NCBI RefSeq assembly: GCF_900113035.1
Contig: NZ_FONX01000006.1
Coordinates: forward strand, 62,001-126,000
DNA: 64,000 nt
DNA from: Paracidovorax wautersii
GTDB taxonomy: Bacteria > Pseudomonadota > Gammaproteobacteria > Burkholderiales > Burkholderiaceae_C
Direction of reading: 5' to 3'
Part shown: positions 15,230-23,545 of the stretch, piece by piece
Layout of the letters: every line of letters begins with the position of its first letter
Position numbering within the stretch: position 1 is the stretch's first letter
Translations under genes and position numbers: made by a program
Notes under the pieces: generated by a model
What the model was told of the DNA's origin: nothing
The model's input: only the letters and a program-made list of their open reading frames with translations
The model's database searches: none

Positions 15230-15923
15230 CCCTTGTCTCCTTGTCGGTCGACCCGTGCGGCGCATCGACGCGCGTCCGGGCATCTTCTCGTCAGCACCTT
15301 CCGCCCGCCGGCTGCCTTGCGTGGCTCGCCCAAGGCACCGGCTTCAATGCAGGCGAACCCAAAAAAATGATCATGATTGAAAATGATCTAGCTCATATCA
15401 ATCCAAAATACCATGAAGCGCGGGGAAGTGGCATCGGGACATCCCGCAGCCCCCGAGGGGGCGGTTGCCGCAGCCCTGCCGGTAGTGAAGCCGGACTCCG
15501 CCCGCTTGTGGCGGCAGCGTGCCGGGCAAGGCACTCTCCGGCCGAGCGGGCGCCCGGGAAGGAGGAGGAGCCGCTGCGCGGCGGGTGCCCTGGCTTCCTG
15601 CCCGGATCGAGGCCCGACGCGCTCCGCGGCCGGCGCGCCCCGCGCGCTGGCACACGGCACATGCGATGTGCCATGGACGGGGCCGAGGAACCCGACACAC
15701 ATCAAGAAGATGTAGACCCGGGATAGCCGCTGCAAAAAGCGGATGGCGTGCTGGAGGGGGTGCTGAGATGCTATGCACCAAGAGACAACTCCGCTTGCGA
15801 AGGACCGGGCCGCGAAAGCAAAAGAGCCCGGCCGCGCATGACCTCACTCGGTCCTGAGTCCCGCCCGGCCCCGCCGCAGGCGGAGGAGTCTCCCGTACTC
15901 CACGTCCTTAGAAGGTGCCGAGA
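15230..15923. promoter_or_regulatory. Divergent control region of the monooxygenase operon
   Basis: No gene is seen in about 690 bases. An AT-rich segment at 15360-15415 contains the inverted repeat GATCAT-N8-ATGATC (15368-15387), a possible operator or promoter element for the AraC gene or the operon. The remaining 500 bases are GC-rich and featureless by eye. Confidence 0.45.
15368..15387. promoter_or_regulatory. Inverted repeat in the araC-monooxygenase intergenic region
   Basis: GATCAT-N8-ATGATC lies in the only AT-rich patch of this divergent region, about 140 bases upstream of the AraC start. It could be an operator for AraC autoregulation or part of a promoter; no partner site was found near the oxygenase gene. 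Confidence 0.35.
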
Positions 15924-17078
15924 ATGCCAAATACTGATTCCGAATTGATCCAGCGCGCGAGAGAGATCGCTCCGCGCATCCGAGCCCGTGCTGCCGAGGC
16001 GGCGGTCCGGCGCAAGCCGCACGACGATTCCATCCAGGAACTGATCGAGACGGGTATCGTGCAGATGTTCGTGCCCAAGCGCTGGGGCGGCGCCGAAGCG
16101 AGCCTGTCCACCGCGCTGGAGGTGATCGAGATCATCAGCGAGGCCTGCCCTTCGACGGGCTGGATCGCCGCCTTCTACATCATGCACAACATCTATGTGC
16201 CGAAGTTCCCGGAGCGGGCGCACGAGGAGCTGTTCGGGAAGAAGGGCTATGTGCTGCTGCCGGCGGCCTCGGCCCCCAACATGAAGGCGCGCAAGGTGGA
16301 CGGCGGCTGGGAGTTGAGCGGGCGGGCGCTGTGGGGGTCGGGTGTGATGCATGCCGACTGGGTCATGATCGGCGGCATGGCCGAGGATGGCCAGCAGCGC
16401 GGCTTTCTGCTGCCCGTGGCGCAGGTCCAGGTCGAGGACAACTGGCACTTCGCCGGCATGTCGGGAACCGGCAGCAACGACTACGTCGCCACCAATGTGT
16501 TCGTGCCGGACCACCGTTCGGCCGCCATGGGCGAGTTCTACGAAGGTCCGACGGCGGGGTCCCGCCTTTACGACAACCCGCTGTACTCGATTCCCTTCTT
16601 CGTGCTGGTGTACTGCACCTTCGCTCCGGTGATCGTCGGGTGCCTGAAGGGGGCCTTGCGGGCCTACGAGGAAACCGTCGAGCGCCGGGTCCGCAACTTC
16701 ACCGGGGCGGTGGTTAAGGAGCAGCAGCATGCCCAGATCATGCTGGGCGAGTTCCAGATCGCCACCCGTGCCGCCGACGAGCTGGCGCGTGCCGTCTACG
16801 GCCACGCCGCCGAGATCCTGGCCGGCCGTCCATTCACCGTGGACGAGCGTTTGAAGCTGAAGGGGCTGACGGCCTTCATCTCGAAGCACAGCCGGGAAAC
16901 CGTGAACGCCATGATGGGCGCCTCGGGGGCGTCCAGCTTCCACAACGACCAGGCGCTGCAGCGCATCTGGCGTGATCTCAACACCGTGTCGGTCCATGCA
17001 TTCGTCGACTGGGACGCGACCCGCGAACTGCACGGCAAACACCACCTCGGCCTGCCGCTGACCTACCCGCTCTTCTGA
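15924..17078 (+). CDS. Flavin-dependent monooxygenase, acyl-CoA dehydrogenase fold (oxygenase 1)
   Basis: The 384-residue protein belongs to the group D two-component monooxygenases (HpaH/HsaA/IifC-like), which use reduced flavin supplied by a separate reductase. Family features are the N-terminal helical domain with FVPKRWGGAE, the STGWIAAFY segment, the beta-domain GGWELSGRALWGSG and GMSGTGSNDYVATNVFVP, and a C-terminal helical bundle. An aromatic substrate is likely. The family resemblance to acyl-CoA dehydrogenases does not imply CoA chemistry. ATG 15924 has GAAGGTG upstream; it opens the rightward operon divergent from araC. Confidence 0.85.
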   Translation: MPNTDSELIQRAREIAPRIRARAAEAAVRRKPHDDSIQELIETGIVQMFVPKRWGGAEASLSTALEVIEIISEACPSTGWIAAFYIMHNIYVPKFPERAHEELFGKKGYVLLPAASAPNMKARKVDGGWELSGRALWGSGVMHADWVMIGGMAEDGQQRGFLLPVAQVQVEDNWHFAGMSGTGSNDYVATNVFVPDHRSAAMGEFYEGPTAGSRLYDNPLYSIPFFVLVYCTFAPVIVGCLKGALRAYEETVERRVRNFTGAVVKEQQHAQIMLGEFQIATRAADELARAVYGHAAEILAGRPFTVDERLKLKGLTAFISKHSRETVNAMMGASGASSFHNDQALQRIWRDLNTVSVHAFVDWDATRELHGKHHLGLPLTYPLF

Positions 17079-17200
17079 GCCCCGGGCGAGGGCGGGCGAC
17101 CTTGCGGCGGGATGGCTCCGCCCTCCCGTCGCCGCGTCCCGCCGCGCGCTCGGCAGTGCCAGGCGCGAGTCGTTGAACCAGATTGAAAAAGGAATCCGAG

Positions 17201-18346
17201 ATGTCAAACAACGCTGTACTGAATCCCTCGCCGAAGGCGAGCGCCACCGCCGCCGCGGCGCCATCGCACGCCGAGCTCCTGGAGCGCGCCCGCCGGATCA
17301 GCCGCAAGGCGGAGGCGCGCGCCGAGCAGACGGACCGCGAGCGCTGCATTCCGCGCGAGACCATCGCCGAGCTCTACGATGCGGACCTGATGCGGCTCGT
17401 GCAGCCGCCGCAGTGGGGCGGACTGGGCCGCAGCTTCCACGAACTGTACGAACTGGTTTACGAGCTCGCGCGCGGCTGCGGCTCGACCGGCTGGATCTAC
17501 TGCGTGCTGGCGGGCCACTCCGTCGTGGTGGGCACCTTCCCCGCCGAAGCGCAGGCCGCGGTCTGGGGCGATGACAGGAAGGCCCTGGTTTCCTCCGCAT
17601 TCGCTCCCACGCTGCAGGCGAGGAAGGTCGATGGGGGCTACGAGATCAGCGGCAAGTCGCCCTTCTCGAGCGGCACCGACCATGCGAGCTGGGCCTTGCT
17701 CGGCGGCGTGGTCCTCGACGAGAAGGGGGCACCGGCGCGCAAGCTGTTCCTGGTCCCCCGCAGCGACTATGCGATCCACGACGACTGGTTCGTGATGGGC
17801 CTCGCGGGCACCGGCAGCAAGACACTGGAGGTCGCCGGGGCCTTCGTGCCCGAGGTGCGCGTGGTCGACCTGCAAGACTTCTTCAGCGGCCTGGCGCCGC
17901 ACAGCCTCCAGAGCGCGATGGTTGGCGCGGCGCGCGGCGGCATCGACAGTTTCGTGGAGAGCATCCGCAACAGCCCCGGCAAGTTCGGCGGGCGGCCGCC
18001 GGCGGAGCTGGAGCTGTTCCAGACGGTGGTCGGCAGCGCGGTCGGGGACGTGACCTATGCCTGGGAACTGCTCCAGAAGATCACGTGCGAGTGCGAGCCC
18101 ATCGTGCTGAGCGGGCAGGCGATGCCGCCCGAGCAGATCCTGCGCAACCGCTCGGCAACCTCCACGATTTCCAGGCTGTGCCTCGGCGCGCTCGAGCGGG
18201 TATTCGAGCTCAGCGGGGGCCAGGGGATCTACAACAACCGCCTGTCACGCGCGCTGCGCGACGTCCGGGCGGCGGCCAACCACGCTGCGCTCAATGCGAC
18301 GCTGGCGGGCAAGGATGCCGGCCTGCTGGCCCTCAAGCGCGGTTAG
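17201..18346 (+). CDS. Flavin-dependent monooxygenase, acyl-CoA dehydrogenase fold (oxygenase 2)
   Basis: The 381-residue protein is a paralogue of the preceding oxygenase with the same landmarks (GCGSTGWIYCVLAGH, ARKVDGGYEISGKSPFSSG, GLAGTGSKTLEVAGAFVP). Sequence has diverged across the helical C-terminus, so the two probably act on different intermediates, or form a hetero-oligomer. It would share the single flavin reductase encoded next. ATG 17201 follows AAAAAGGAA. The gap to the first oxygenase gene is 122 bases, consistent with one operon. Confidence 0.85.
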   Translation: MSNNAVLNPSPKASATAAAAPSHAELLERARRISRKAEARAEQTDRERCIPRETIAELYDADLMRLVQPPQWGGLGRSFHELYELVYELARGCGSTGWIYCVLAGHSVVVGTFPAEAQAAVWGDDRKALVSSAFAPTLQARKVDGGYEISGKSPFSSGTDHASWALLGGVVLDEKGAPARKLFLVPRSDYAIHDDWFVMGLAGTGSKTLEVAGAFVPEVRVVDLQDFFSGLAPHSLQSAMVGAARGGIDSFVESIRNSPGKFGGRPPAELELFQTVVGSAVGDVTYAWELLQKITCECEPIVLSGQAMPPEQILRNRSATSTISRLCLGALERVFELSGGQGIYNNRLSRALRDVRAAANHAALNATLAGKDAGLLALKRG

Positions 18347-18439
18347 CCCCTGAAGACAACCCGGCCGCGCGGCCGGCCCTGCCGTCGCACATGGCGTCGG
18401 CCCGTGCCGCTGGCGCCCCCACCCACAAGAGCTCCCAAG

Positions 18440-18961
18440 ATGACCCAATTGATTGAAATCGCCAAGCCCCCGGAAATCCCGGACCGGCTCAAGCGCGTGC
18501 TGCGCTTCACCCCCGCGCCCGTGAGCATCGTCACCAGCTTCGACGAGTTCGGAGAGCCGGTCGGGCTGGCCATGTCGGCCATCATGCCCGTGGCCCTCGA
18601 ACCCTGCTCGATGGCCATCTCGATCAACCGCGACGGATCGGCGTACCGGCATGTCCGCGCGGCCGGCCTGTTCTGCGTGAACCTGCTCAACAGCGCCACG
18701 GAGCCGCACTTCCGGCCCTTCTGCGACCCCAGGCTGCGGGAGCAGCGCTTCAAGGACCCGGCATGGAAGGTCCACGAGGGGCTCTGGTATCTCGACGACG
18801 CGCCGGCGAGCATCTTCTGCAGGATCGAGCAGGTCGCGCAGTACGGAACGCACGACGTGGTCATCGGCAAGGTGTTCGACATGTTCTCGTCCGGCGACCA
18901 GGACATCCTCGGCTGGGGCGACGGCTCGCTGGGACGCCTCCTGCCAGTCACGCCCCATTGA
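18440..18961 (+). CDS. Flavin reductase (FMN/FAD:NAD(P)H), reductase component
   Basis: The 173-residue protein has the Flavin_Reduct fold: RFTPAPVSIVTSFDE near residue 20, then PVGLAMSAIMPVALEPCSMAI, FCVNLLN and a terminal GRLLP. It would reduce flavin with NAD(P)H and pass it to the two oxygenases upstream, as HpaC/IifD-type partners do. ATG 18440 gives the canonical N-terminus; the upstream in-frame codons are low-complexity. It is 93 bases after oxygenase 2 and 22 bases before the GST gene. Confidence 0.88.
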   Translation: MTQLIEIAKPPEIPDRLKRVLRFTPAPVSIVTSFDEFGEPVGLAMSAIMPVALEPCSMAISINRDGSAYRHVRAAGLFCVNLLNSATEPHFRPFCDPRLREQRFKDPAWKVHEGLWYLDDAPASIFCRIEQVAQYGTHDVVIGKVFDMFSSGDQDILGWGDGSLGRLLPVTPH

Positions 18962-18983
18962 GCCTCGCCGGAGACAAGCCATC

Positions 18984-19658
18984 ATGAAGCTGTACGAAGT
19001 ACCCTGGTCCATCCATCCCCGCCGCGTCGGCGTCTACCTTGCCGAGAAGGGCATCGAGGGCATCGAACGCGTGCAGGTCGCCCCGCCGCCGGACAGGACG
19101 CGGCGCATCATCGAAGGCGTGACGATCGCCGGCACCGTCCCGGCGCTCGACATCGGCGACGGGCAGGTCATCGGCTCCTCGCTCGCCATCCTGGAGTACC
19201 TGGAGGAACGCTTCCCTTCGCCCGACCTGATCGGCGCGACCCCGGTGGAGCGCGCGCGCACGCGGGAGTTCATCACCGTCATCGAGGAGGCCACCGTCTA
19301 TCTGCGGATCTGGGCCTTCAACGGCAGCCGGCTGTTCGCGGCCGAGGTGGCGCAGGACAAGGCGGTCGCGCGGGCCGGGATGGCGGCATGGCTCGGCAAG
19401 CTGCAGCTGCTCGAGCGCATGGTGGCGGACCGGGGCGGGGCGTTCCTGACCGGCGATCGTCTGACCACCGCCGATTGCGTCGGCTTTGCCTTGCTGCAGA
19501 CCACGACCGAGCTGTTCGGCGTCCCGATCCCGGAGGACTGCCCCAGCCTCCAGGGCTGGTATCGGCGCTTCTCCGCACGCCCGAGCGCAGCGGTGCCCGA
19601 CTTCCCGCCGGTGCTCGGGCTGAGCCGGGGGCTGGTCCAGCAGACGCAGGAAGGCTGA
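18984..19658 (+). CDS. Glutathione S-transferase family protein
   Basis: The 224-residue protein has a thioredoxin-like N-terminal domain (residues 1-80, with the GTVPALDIGDGQVIGSSLAILEYLEERF glutathione-site segment) and an all-helical C-terminal domain. Within a catabolic operon GSTs commonly perform thiol-dependent isomerisation, dehalogenation or epoxide opening. Here it could detoxify a reactive product of the oxygenases or remove a halogen. Tight spacing after the flavin reductase supports co-transcription. Confidence 0.85.
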   Translation: MKLYEVPWSIHPRRVGVYLAEKGIEGIERVQVAPPPDRTRRIIEGVTIAGTVPALDIGDGQVIGSSLAILEYLEERFPSPDLIGATPVERARTREFITVIEEATVYLRIWAFNGSRLFAAEVAQDKAVARAGMAAWLGKLQLLERMVADRGGAFLTGDRLTTADCVGFALLQTTTELFGVPIPEDCPSLQGWYRRFSARPSAAVPDFPPVLGLSRGLVQQTQEG

Positions 19659-19712
19659 CCGGTGTCCGCACGGTCCGCCCGGATCCATCGCAAGAACATG
19701 AACGGAGTATCC

Positions 19713-20099
19713 ATGGAGACATTCAGCGTCTGGGGAGCAGCGACTGCGAGGGTCGTCGTCGCCCTGTTCTACCTGGTCACGGCCCTCGGCCTGGCGAAGG
19801 ACTTCAAGATGGTCACGGGACTCATGGCGGCCAAGGGCGTGCCGGTGCCGGGACCGCTGCTCATCGTCACGATCCTGGTCTGGGTCGCCGGCGGCGGCGC
19901 GCTGATCCTGGGCCGGGGCATCGTGCCTGCGGCGCTGGTCCTGCTCGTCCTGACCGCCATCATCACCCCGCTGAACCATAACTTCTGGGCCGCGCCGGCC
20001 CAAGAGCGCGCGAACGAGGTCCAGCATTTCGCGAACAACATCGCGATCATGGCCGGGCTGCTCGCGATTGCCGCGGCGGCGTCCGCACGGCCGCTGTAG
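19713..20099 (+). CDS. DoxX-like small membrane protein
   Basis: The 128-residue protein is almost entirely hydrophobic, with four predicted membrane helices (around residues 8-25, 45-65, 70-90 and 105-125). The loop PLNHNFWA lies between helices 3 and 4, typical of DoxX/DoxD-like proteins. DoxX-like proteins are linked to quinone or redox chemistry, but the role here is unknown. ATG 19713 is preceded by CGGAGT; an in-frame ATG at 19698 is an alternative. Confidence 0.7.
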   Translation: METFSVWGAATARVVVALFYLVTALGLAKDFKMVTGLMAAKGVPVPGPLLIVTILVWVAGGGALILGRGIVPAALVLLVLTAIITPLNHNFWAAPAQERANEVQHFANNIAIMAGLLAIAAAASARPL

Positions 20100-20136
20100 G
20101 TGCGCGTGCGGCACGCAGAACCATGAGGCAGCCACC

Positions 20137-20958
20137 ATGAGCACTCACCACATTGCCAGCGCCCAGCTGGGTCGCGGCGCACCGGCCCGGAGCGCAGGTG
20201 CCGCGTTCGCGGACCGCTGGATCTTCGTCTTCATGGCCGCGCTGTTCGTGGCCACGGCCCTGGCGGGCTTCGTCCCCAGCTCGATCGCCAAGCTCGCTTC
20301 CGTGCGCGCGGGCGAGCAGGGGCCGATGCCGCCCGTGCTGCACGTCCATGCCGTGTTGATGGGCGGCTGGCTGGCCCTTCTGCTCGTGCAGTCCGTCCTC
20401 GTGGCCACGGGCGCGCCCTGGCTGCACCGGCGGCTCGGCATGCTGGCCTTGCTGGTGGCTCCCGCCATGGTCCTCAGCGGCGTCCTGCTCGTGCCCGTCG
20501 TCGACCGGCCGATCCACCAGATGCTGGCGGCGCCCCCGGCCGGCACCGAACCCGCCCTTCTGCAACTGCTGCAGGCGTGGATCCCGAACCGGCCCCTGTC
20601 GCAGATCCGCGCCGGCGTCGTGTTTGCCGTGCTGATCGCCTGGGCCCTGTGGGTGCGAACCGGTGATCCGCAGACACACAAGCGCCTCCTGGTCCTGGCC
20701 ACGGTCTGGCCCTTGGGCGCGGGCATCGACCGCATCCCGCTGCCTGGCACCTACCCGGAAAGCCCGGCCGCGTCCGACCTGTACACGCTGCTGTGGGTGG
20801 CGCCGCTGTTCGTCTACGACCTGGTCCGGCACCGCAGGGTCCCGCGCGCCTGGTGGATCTGGCTCGCGGTGTGTCTTCCGCTGTCGGCGGCCGTGCACCT
20901 GCTATGGGGCTCGGCCTGGTGGATGGCCCACGGGCCGGAGATCCTGGGCCTGCGCTGA
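20137..20958 (+). CDS. DUF2306-like multi-pass membrane protein
   Basis: The 273-residue protein has about seven membrane helices. The conserved pattern HVHAVLMGGWLALLLVQ ... WLHRRLGMLALLV (residues about 68-115), with spaced histidines, resembles DUF2306/cytochrome b561-like proteins and may bind haem or a metal. It could be a membrane redox partner or transporter of the pathway. ATG 20137 is 37 bases after the DoxX-like gene. Confidence 0.65.
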   Translation: MSTHHIASAQLGRGAPARSAGAAFADRWIFVFMAALFVATALAGFVPSSIAKLASVRAGEQGPMPPVLHVHAVLMGGWLALLLVQSVLVATGAPWLHRRLGMLALLVAPAMVLSGVLLVPVVDRPIHQMLAAPPAGTEPALLQLLQAWIPNRPLSQIRAGVVFAVLIAWALWVRTGDPQTHKRLLVLATVWPLGAGIDRIPLPGTYPESPAASDLYTLLWVAPLFVYDLVRHRRVPRAWWIWLAVCLPLSAAVHLLWGSAWWMAHGPEILGLR

Positions 20959-21062
20959 CCGGGCCCCAAGACCGCCGCCAGCACCCGGGGGCGCGGTGGC
21001 CACGTTCATCGCCGCGGCCGGGCCGGCCTGACGGCACCATTCTTCCGAGGAGCATCATTCCC

Positions 21063-21638
21063 ATGAACATCACGACCGAGCAGATCTTCACCGAGGCGCG
21101 AAGCCAGAACGGCTTCCTCGACGCGCCGGTGCCCGACGCGATGCTGCGTTCCCTCTACGACCTCATGAAATGGGGGCCGACGTCCGTCAACTGCCAGCCG
21201 GCGCGCGTCGTCTTCGTGCGTTCGGAAGCGGAGAAGGCCAGGCTCGTGGAATGCGTGAGCCCGGCCAACCAGCCCAAGGTGCGTTCCGCGCCCGTGACGG
21301 CGATCATCGGCATGGACATGGCGTTCCACGAGCAGTTGCCCAGGCTGGTGCCGCACGTCGACGCGCGCAGCTGGTTCGCGGGCAACGCGCCCATGATCGA
21401 AGCCACGGCGTTTCGCAATTCGTCGATGCAGGCCGCCTACCTGATCATCGCGGCCCGGGCGCTCGGACTGGACTGTGGCCCGATGAGCGGCTTCGATGCC
21501 GACCAGGTCGACGCGCAGTTCTGGCCCGGCACGCAGGTCAGGACGAACGTGCTCTGCACGTTGGGCAAGGGCGACCCGTCCAAGGTCCATCCGCGGCTGC
21601 CGCGCCTCGCCTTCGACGAGGTCTGCCGGCTCGCCTGA
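21063..21638 (+). CDS. RutE/HadB-type nitroreductase-family reductase
   Basis: The 191-residue protein matches the malonic semialdehyde reductase RutE/HadB subgroup of flavin nitroreductases: TEARSQNGFLDAPV, the FMN-site segment LMKWGPTSVNCQPARVVFV, FRNSSMQAAYLIIAARALGLDCGPMSGFD and a terminal LGKGDPSKVHPRLPRL. Members reduce semialdehydes, enals or quinones, and HadB belongs to a chlorophenol pathway, which suggests reduction of a ring-hydroxylation product here. ATG 21063 has GAGGAG upstream. It is the last gene of the operon. Confidence 0.85.
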   Translation: MNITTEQIFTEARSQNGFLDAPVPDAMLRSLYDLMKWGPTSVNCQPARVVFVRSEAEKARLVECVSPANQPKVRSAPVTAIIGMDMAFHEQLPRLVPHVDARSWFAGNAPMIEATAFRNSSMQAAYLIIAARALGLDCGPMSGFDADQVDAQFWPGTQVRTNVLCTLGKGDPSKVHPRLPRLAFDEVCRLA

Positions 21639-21816
21639 AGGGCAGGCTTCGCCCGGCGCGGGTCTGCTGTCCCGGACCCGCGCGGGCCTCGCGCGGGCCT
21701 TGACCTGGGTCAATGGGACGGCCACGGGCTGTCCTCGGCGACGCGGTGTCCGCCGGCCGGCTTGGCGGGTTTCCGCTTCGGGCGCAAGGCGCTGCGATGG
21801 ACAGCGCGGGCCTGCT

Positions 21817-21850
21817 CCCGAAATCGCCCCCAATTGGGAGCAATTTCGGG
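21817..21850. repeat. Imperfect 34-bp palindrome upstream of the recombinase-like gene
   Basis: Outer arms CCCGAAAT / ATTTCGGG enclose an inner near-palindrome around CCCCAATTGGGA. A separate pair GCTCCC / GGGAGC overlaps it. It ends 65 bases before the recombinase-like gene and could be its operator, a recombination site or an RNA hairpin. The palindrome CTGGCGCCAG follows directly. Confidence 0.5.
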
Positions 21851-21914
21851 CTGGCGCCAGCGGGCGCGAATCCGGAGCATCGGGCTCAGATGGAAGCTGG
21901 GCGGATGGCTCGAT

Positions 21915-22820
21915 ATGGATTCGGAACGGTTGGAACTCTCCACCATGCTGCTGCTTGCCGTGCTCGGGGGCATGACCTACGAGGCGGTGGCCCGCGAGCA
22001 TGGCATGACGCGCACCGGGGTCGAGCGGCGCGTCAAGGCGCTCGTGCTCCGGCTGGTCCGCGAGATCGGCGTCGAGGGCCTCAACGAGAGCCGCGCGGTG
22101 TTCGTGCGCACGCTGCGCGCGCACCGGCTGGCCATCGAGTCGGCCCTGCAGCGGTATGGGCCCATGGCGCCGGCCGGGAAGACGGATGCGCCCGTGATCC
22201 TCTCGGACGAGGACATCCAGGCCGCCATGCGGCGCGCGCGGCTGCACACGGCGACACCCGAGCGGGACGTGGCCATGGTGTGGATCCTGCTCGCGACCGG
22301 AGCGCGGCCCCTCGAGGTCGCGCGCATGCAGGTGCGGGACTACCTGAACGACGATGGCACCGTCAGGCTGCATTCCGAGGTCCGCGCCGAGGTGGCGGTG
22401 AACCGCCGCAGCCGCCCCCTGTACTTCACCAGCGTGCCGGCGCGCGAGGCCATCGACGCCTATCTCGCGGTGCGGGCCCCGGGATCCGCCGGGGCCCAGC
22501 CGCTGGCTTACCGGGGGCTGGACCCGGTGCAGGCACTCTTCCTGACGCAGGAAGGCGCTGCCTTTCCGATAGAGCGCATTCCGACCGCATCGGGCATGCG
22601 CTACCTCTGCGAGGAGATCCACTATGCCTATCGCAAGATCTTCCGGCGGATCGGCATCCCCGGCCTGTCGGCGCAGAACGTGCGCCACACGGTGATGCAC
22701 CGCCTGGTGCGCCGGGGCGCGGACGAGGAGCAGATCGGCGAGCTGCTGGGGATCCGCGACGTGCGGCCGCCCCGGTGCCCGCGGCCGAGCCTGGAGCAGC
22801 TCATGGAGGGGCTGGTCTAG
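21915..22820 (+). CDS. Tyrosine-recombinase-like protein lacking the catalytic tyrosine
   Basis: The 301-residue protein begins with an HTH-like segment (EAVAREHGMTRTGVERRVKAL, residues about 18-38). It continues with a recombinase-like catalytic region: the first arginine box LLATGARPLEVARM (about 118-131) and the second as NVRHTVMHRLVRRGADEEQIGELLGI. The histidine of HxxR is Gln, the Gly-His motif is Gly-Ile and no tyrosine follows before the end (PPRCPRPSLEQLMEGLV). Strand cleavage is therefore not expected; a DNA-binding role is possible. It sits at the right border of the first catabolic block. Confidence 0.7.
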   Translation: MDSERLELSTMLLLAVLGGMTYEAVAREHGMTRTGVERRVKALVLRLVREIGVEGLNESRAVFVRTLRAHRLAIESALQRYGPMAPAGKTDAPVILSDEDIQAAMRRARLHTATPERDVAMVWILLATGARPLEVARMQVRDYLNDDGTVRLHSEVRAEVAVNRRSRPLYFTSVPAREAIDAYLAVRAPGSAGAQPLAYRGLDPVQALFLTQEGAAFPIERIPTASGMRYLCEEIHYAYRKIFRRIGIPGLSAQNVRHTVMHRLVRRGADEEQIGELLGIRDVRPPRCPRPSLEQLMEGLV

Positions 22821-23089
22821 GGGGCGTGCTCGCTGCCCGGCAAGTCCCGGTTGCTCGCGGAGCGTTCACCTACGCCGCGGGGCCCGGCGCCCTGCGGCAT
22901 GGCAGGAGGGTGGGGTCCGGCCTGCAGGAGTGCCGACGGCGCATGCGGGCAGCGTGACGACTGAGACCAGGATCGGACCGGGGACCGATGGCGGTCGCAC
23001 CGGGGTGCGATTTGCCATGGCGAGGCGCGGCCGTTCGCACAACGGTCGAACTTTGCGTGAACATGGCAGTCCCACCGTCCCGGGAGTGC

Positions 23090-23332
23090 ATGACGATGCT
23101 TCGTTGCGGCAACCAGATACGCCTGACCCGGCGCGAGGCCGAGGTCTTCAAAGAGATCACCGACTTCGAGCCGGCGGACATCCGCACGCTCGCCGATCTC
23201 GAGCGCTATGTCGCGCAATGCAAGGGCTACTACCATGGAACGTCGTATGCCACTGCCTTTCTGCACTGGCTCATCGACGGACAGCTCGACGCATGCGTCG
23301 GGCGTCCGGATGCGCGCCAGGGCGGCCGCTGA
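23090..23332 (+). CDS. Small hypothetical ICE protein, 80 residues
   Basis: The product is a soluble, probably helical small protein (RLTRREAEVFKEITDFEPADIRTLADLERYV, then YYHGTSYATAFLHWLIDGQLD) of no recognised family. Amino-acid composition is balanced, unlike shadow frames nearby. ATG 23096 has the better distance from the CGGGAG ribosome site; 23090 and 23063 are alternative starts. It lies between the recombinase-like gene and the XRE regulator, both rightward. Confidence 0.55.
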   Translation: MTMLRCGNQIRLTRREAEVFKEITDFEPADIRTLADLERYVAQCKGYYHGTSYATAFLHWLIDGQLDACVGRPDARQGGR

Positions 23333-23440
23333 GGCGGTAGCGGCGTCGGCGGCGTCCGGCTGAAGGACGGGGCCTCACATTCCGGCCCGCGGCCATGGCG
23401 AACCGGGGGTATCCGGGAGGCGGTCAGCGCGCGCGAATGT

Positions 23441-23530
23441 CACTTATAGAGGGTGCACTCATAGCGAGTGCGCTTATAGCGAGTGCTCTCATATCGAGTA
23501 GCTCCATAGCAAGTGATCCGATAGCGTACG
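23441..23530. repeat. Six tandem 15-bp palindromic units (operator array)
   Basis: Six contiguous 15-base units start at 23441, 23456, 23471, 23486, 23501 and 23516. Unit 2 is a perfect palindrome, CACTC-ATAGC-GAGTG; units 1 and 3-5 keep CTYATAGCGAGTG-like cores and unit 6 is degenerate. The array ends 15 bases before the start of the XRE gene, overlapping its promoter zone. The ACTYATAG core resembles the C-box operators of restriction-modification controller proteins. Autoregulation by the XRE protein is inferred. Confidence 0.8.
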
Positions 23531-23545
23531 GATCAAAGGAGTGCT

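Noticed and set aside
15398-15847. Minus-strand genes in the araC-oxygenase gap
   Set aside because: Overlapping Arg/Ala-rich frames without ribosome sites; composition typical of non-coding DNA.
15924-18346. Fatty-acid beta-oxidation acyl-CoA dehydrogenases
   Set aside because: The adjacent flavin reductase and the family pattern fit two-component aromatic monooxygenases.
23441-23530. CRISPR array
   Set aside because: Units are contiguous 15-mers without spacers, are themselves palindromic and lie at a promoter; no cas genes are present.
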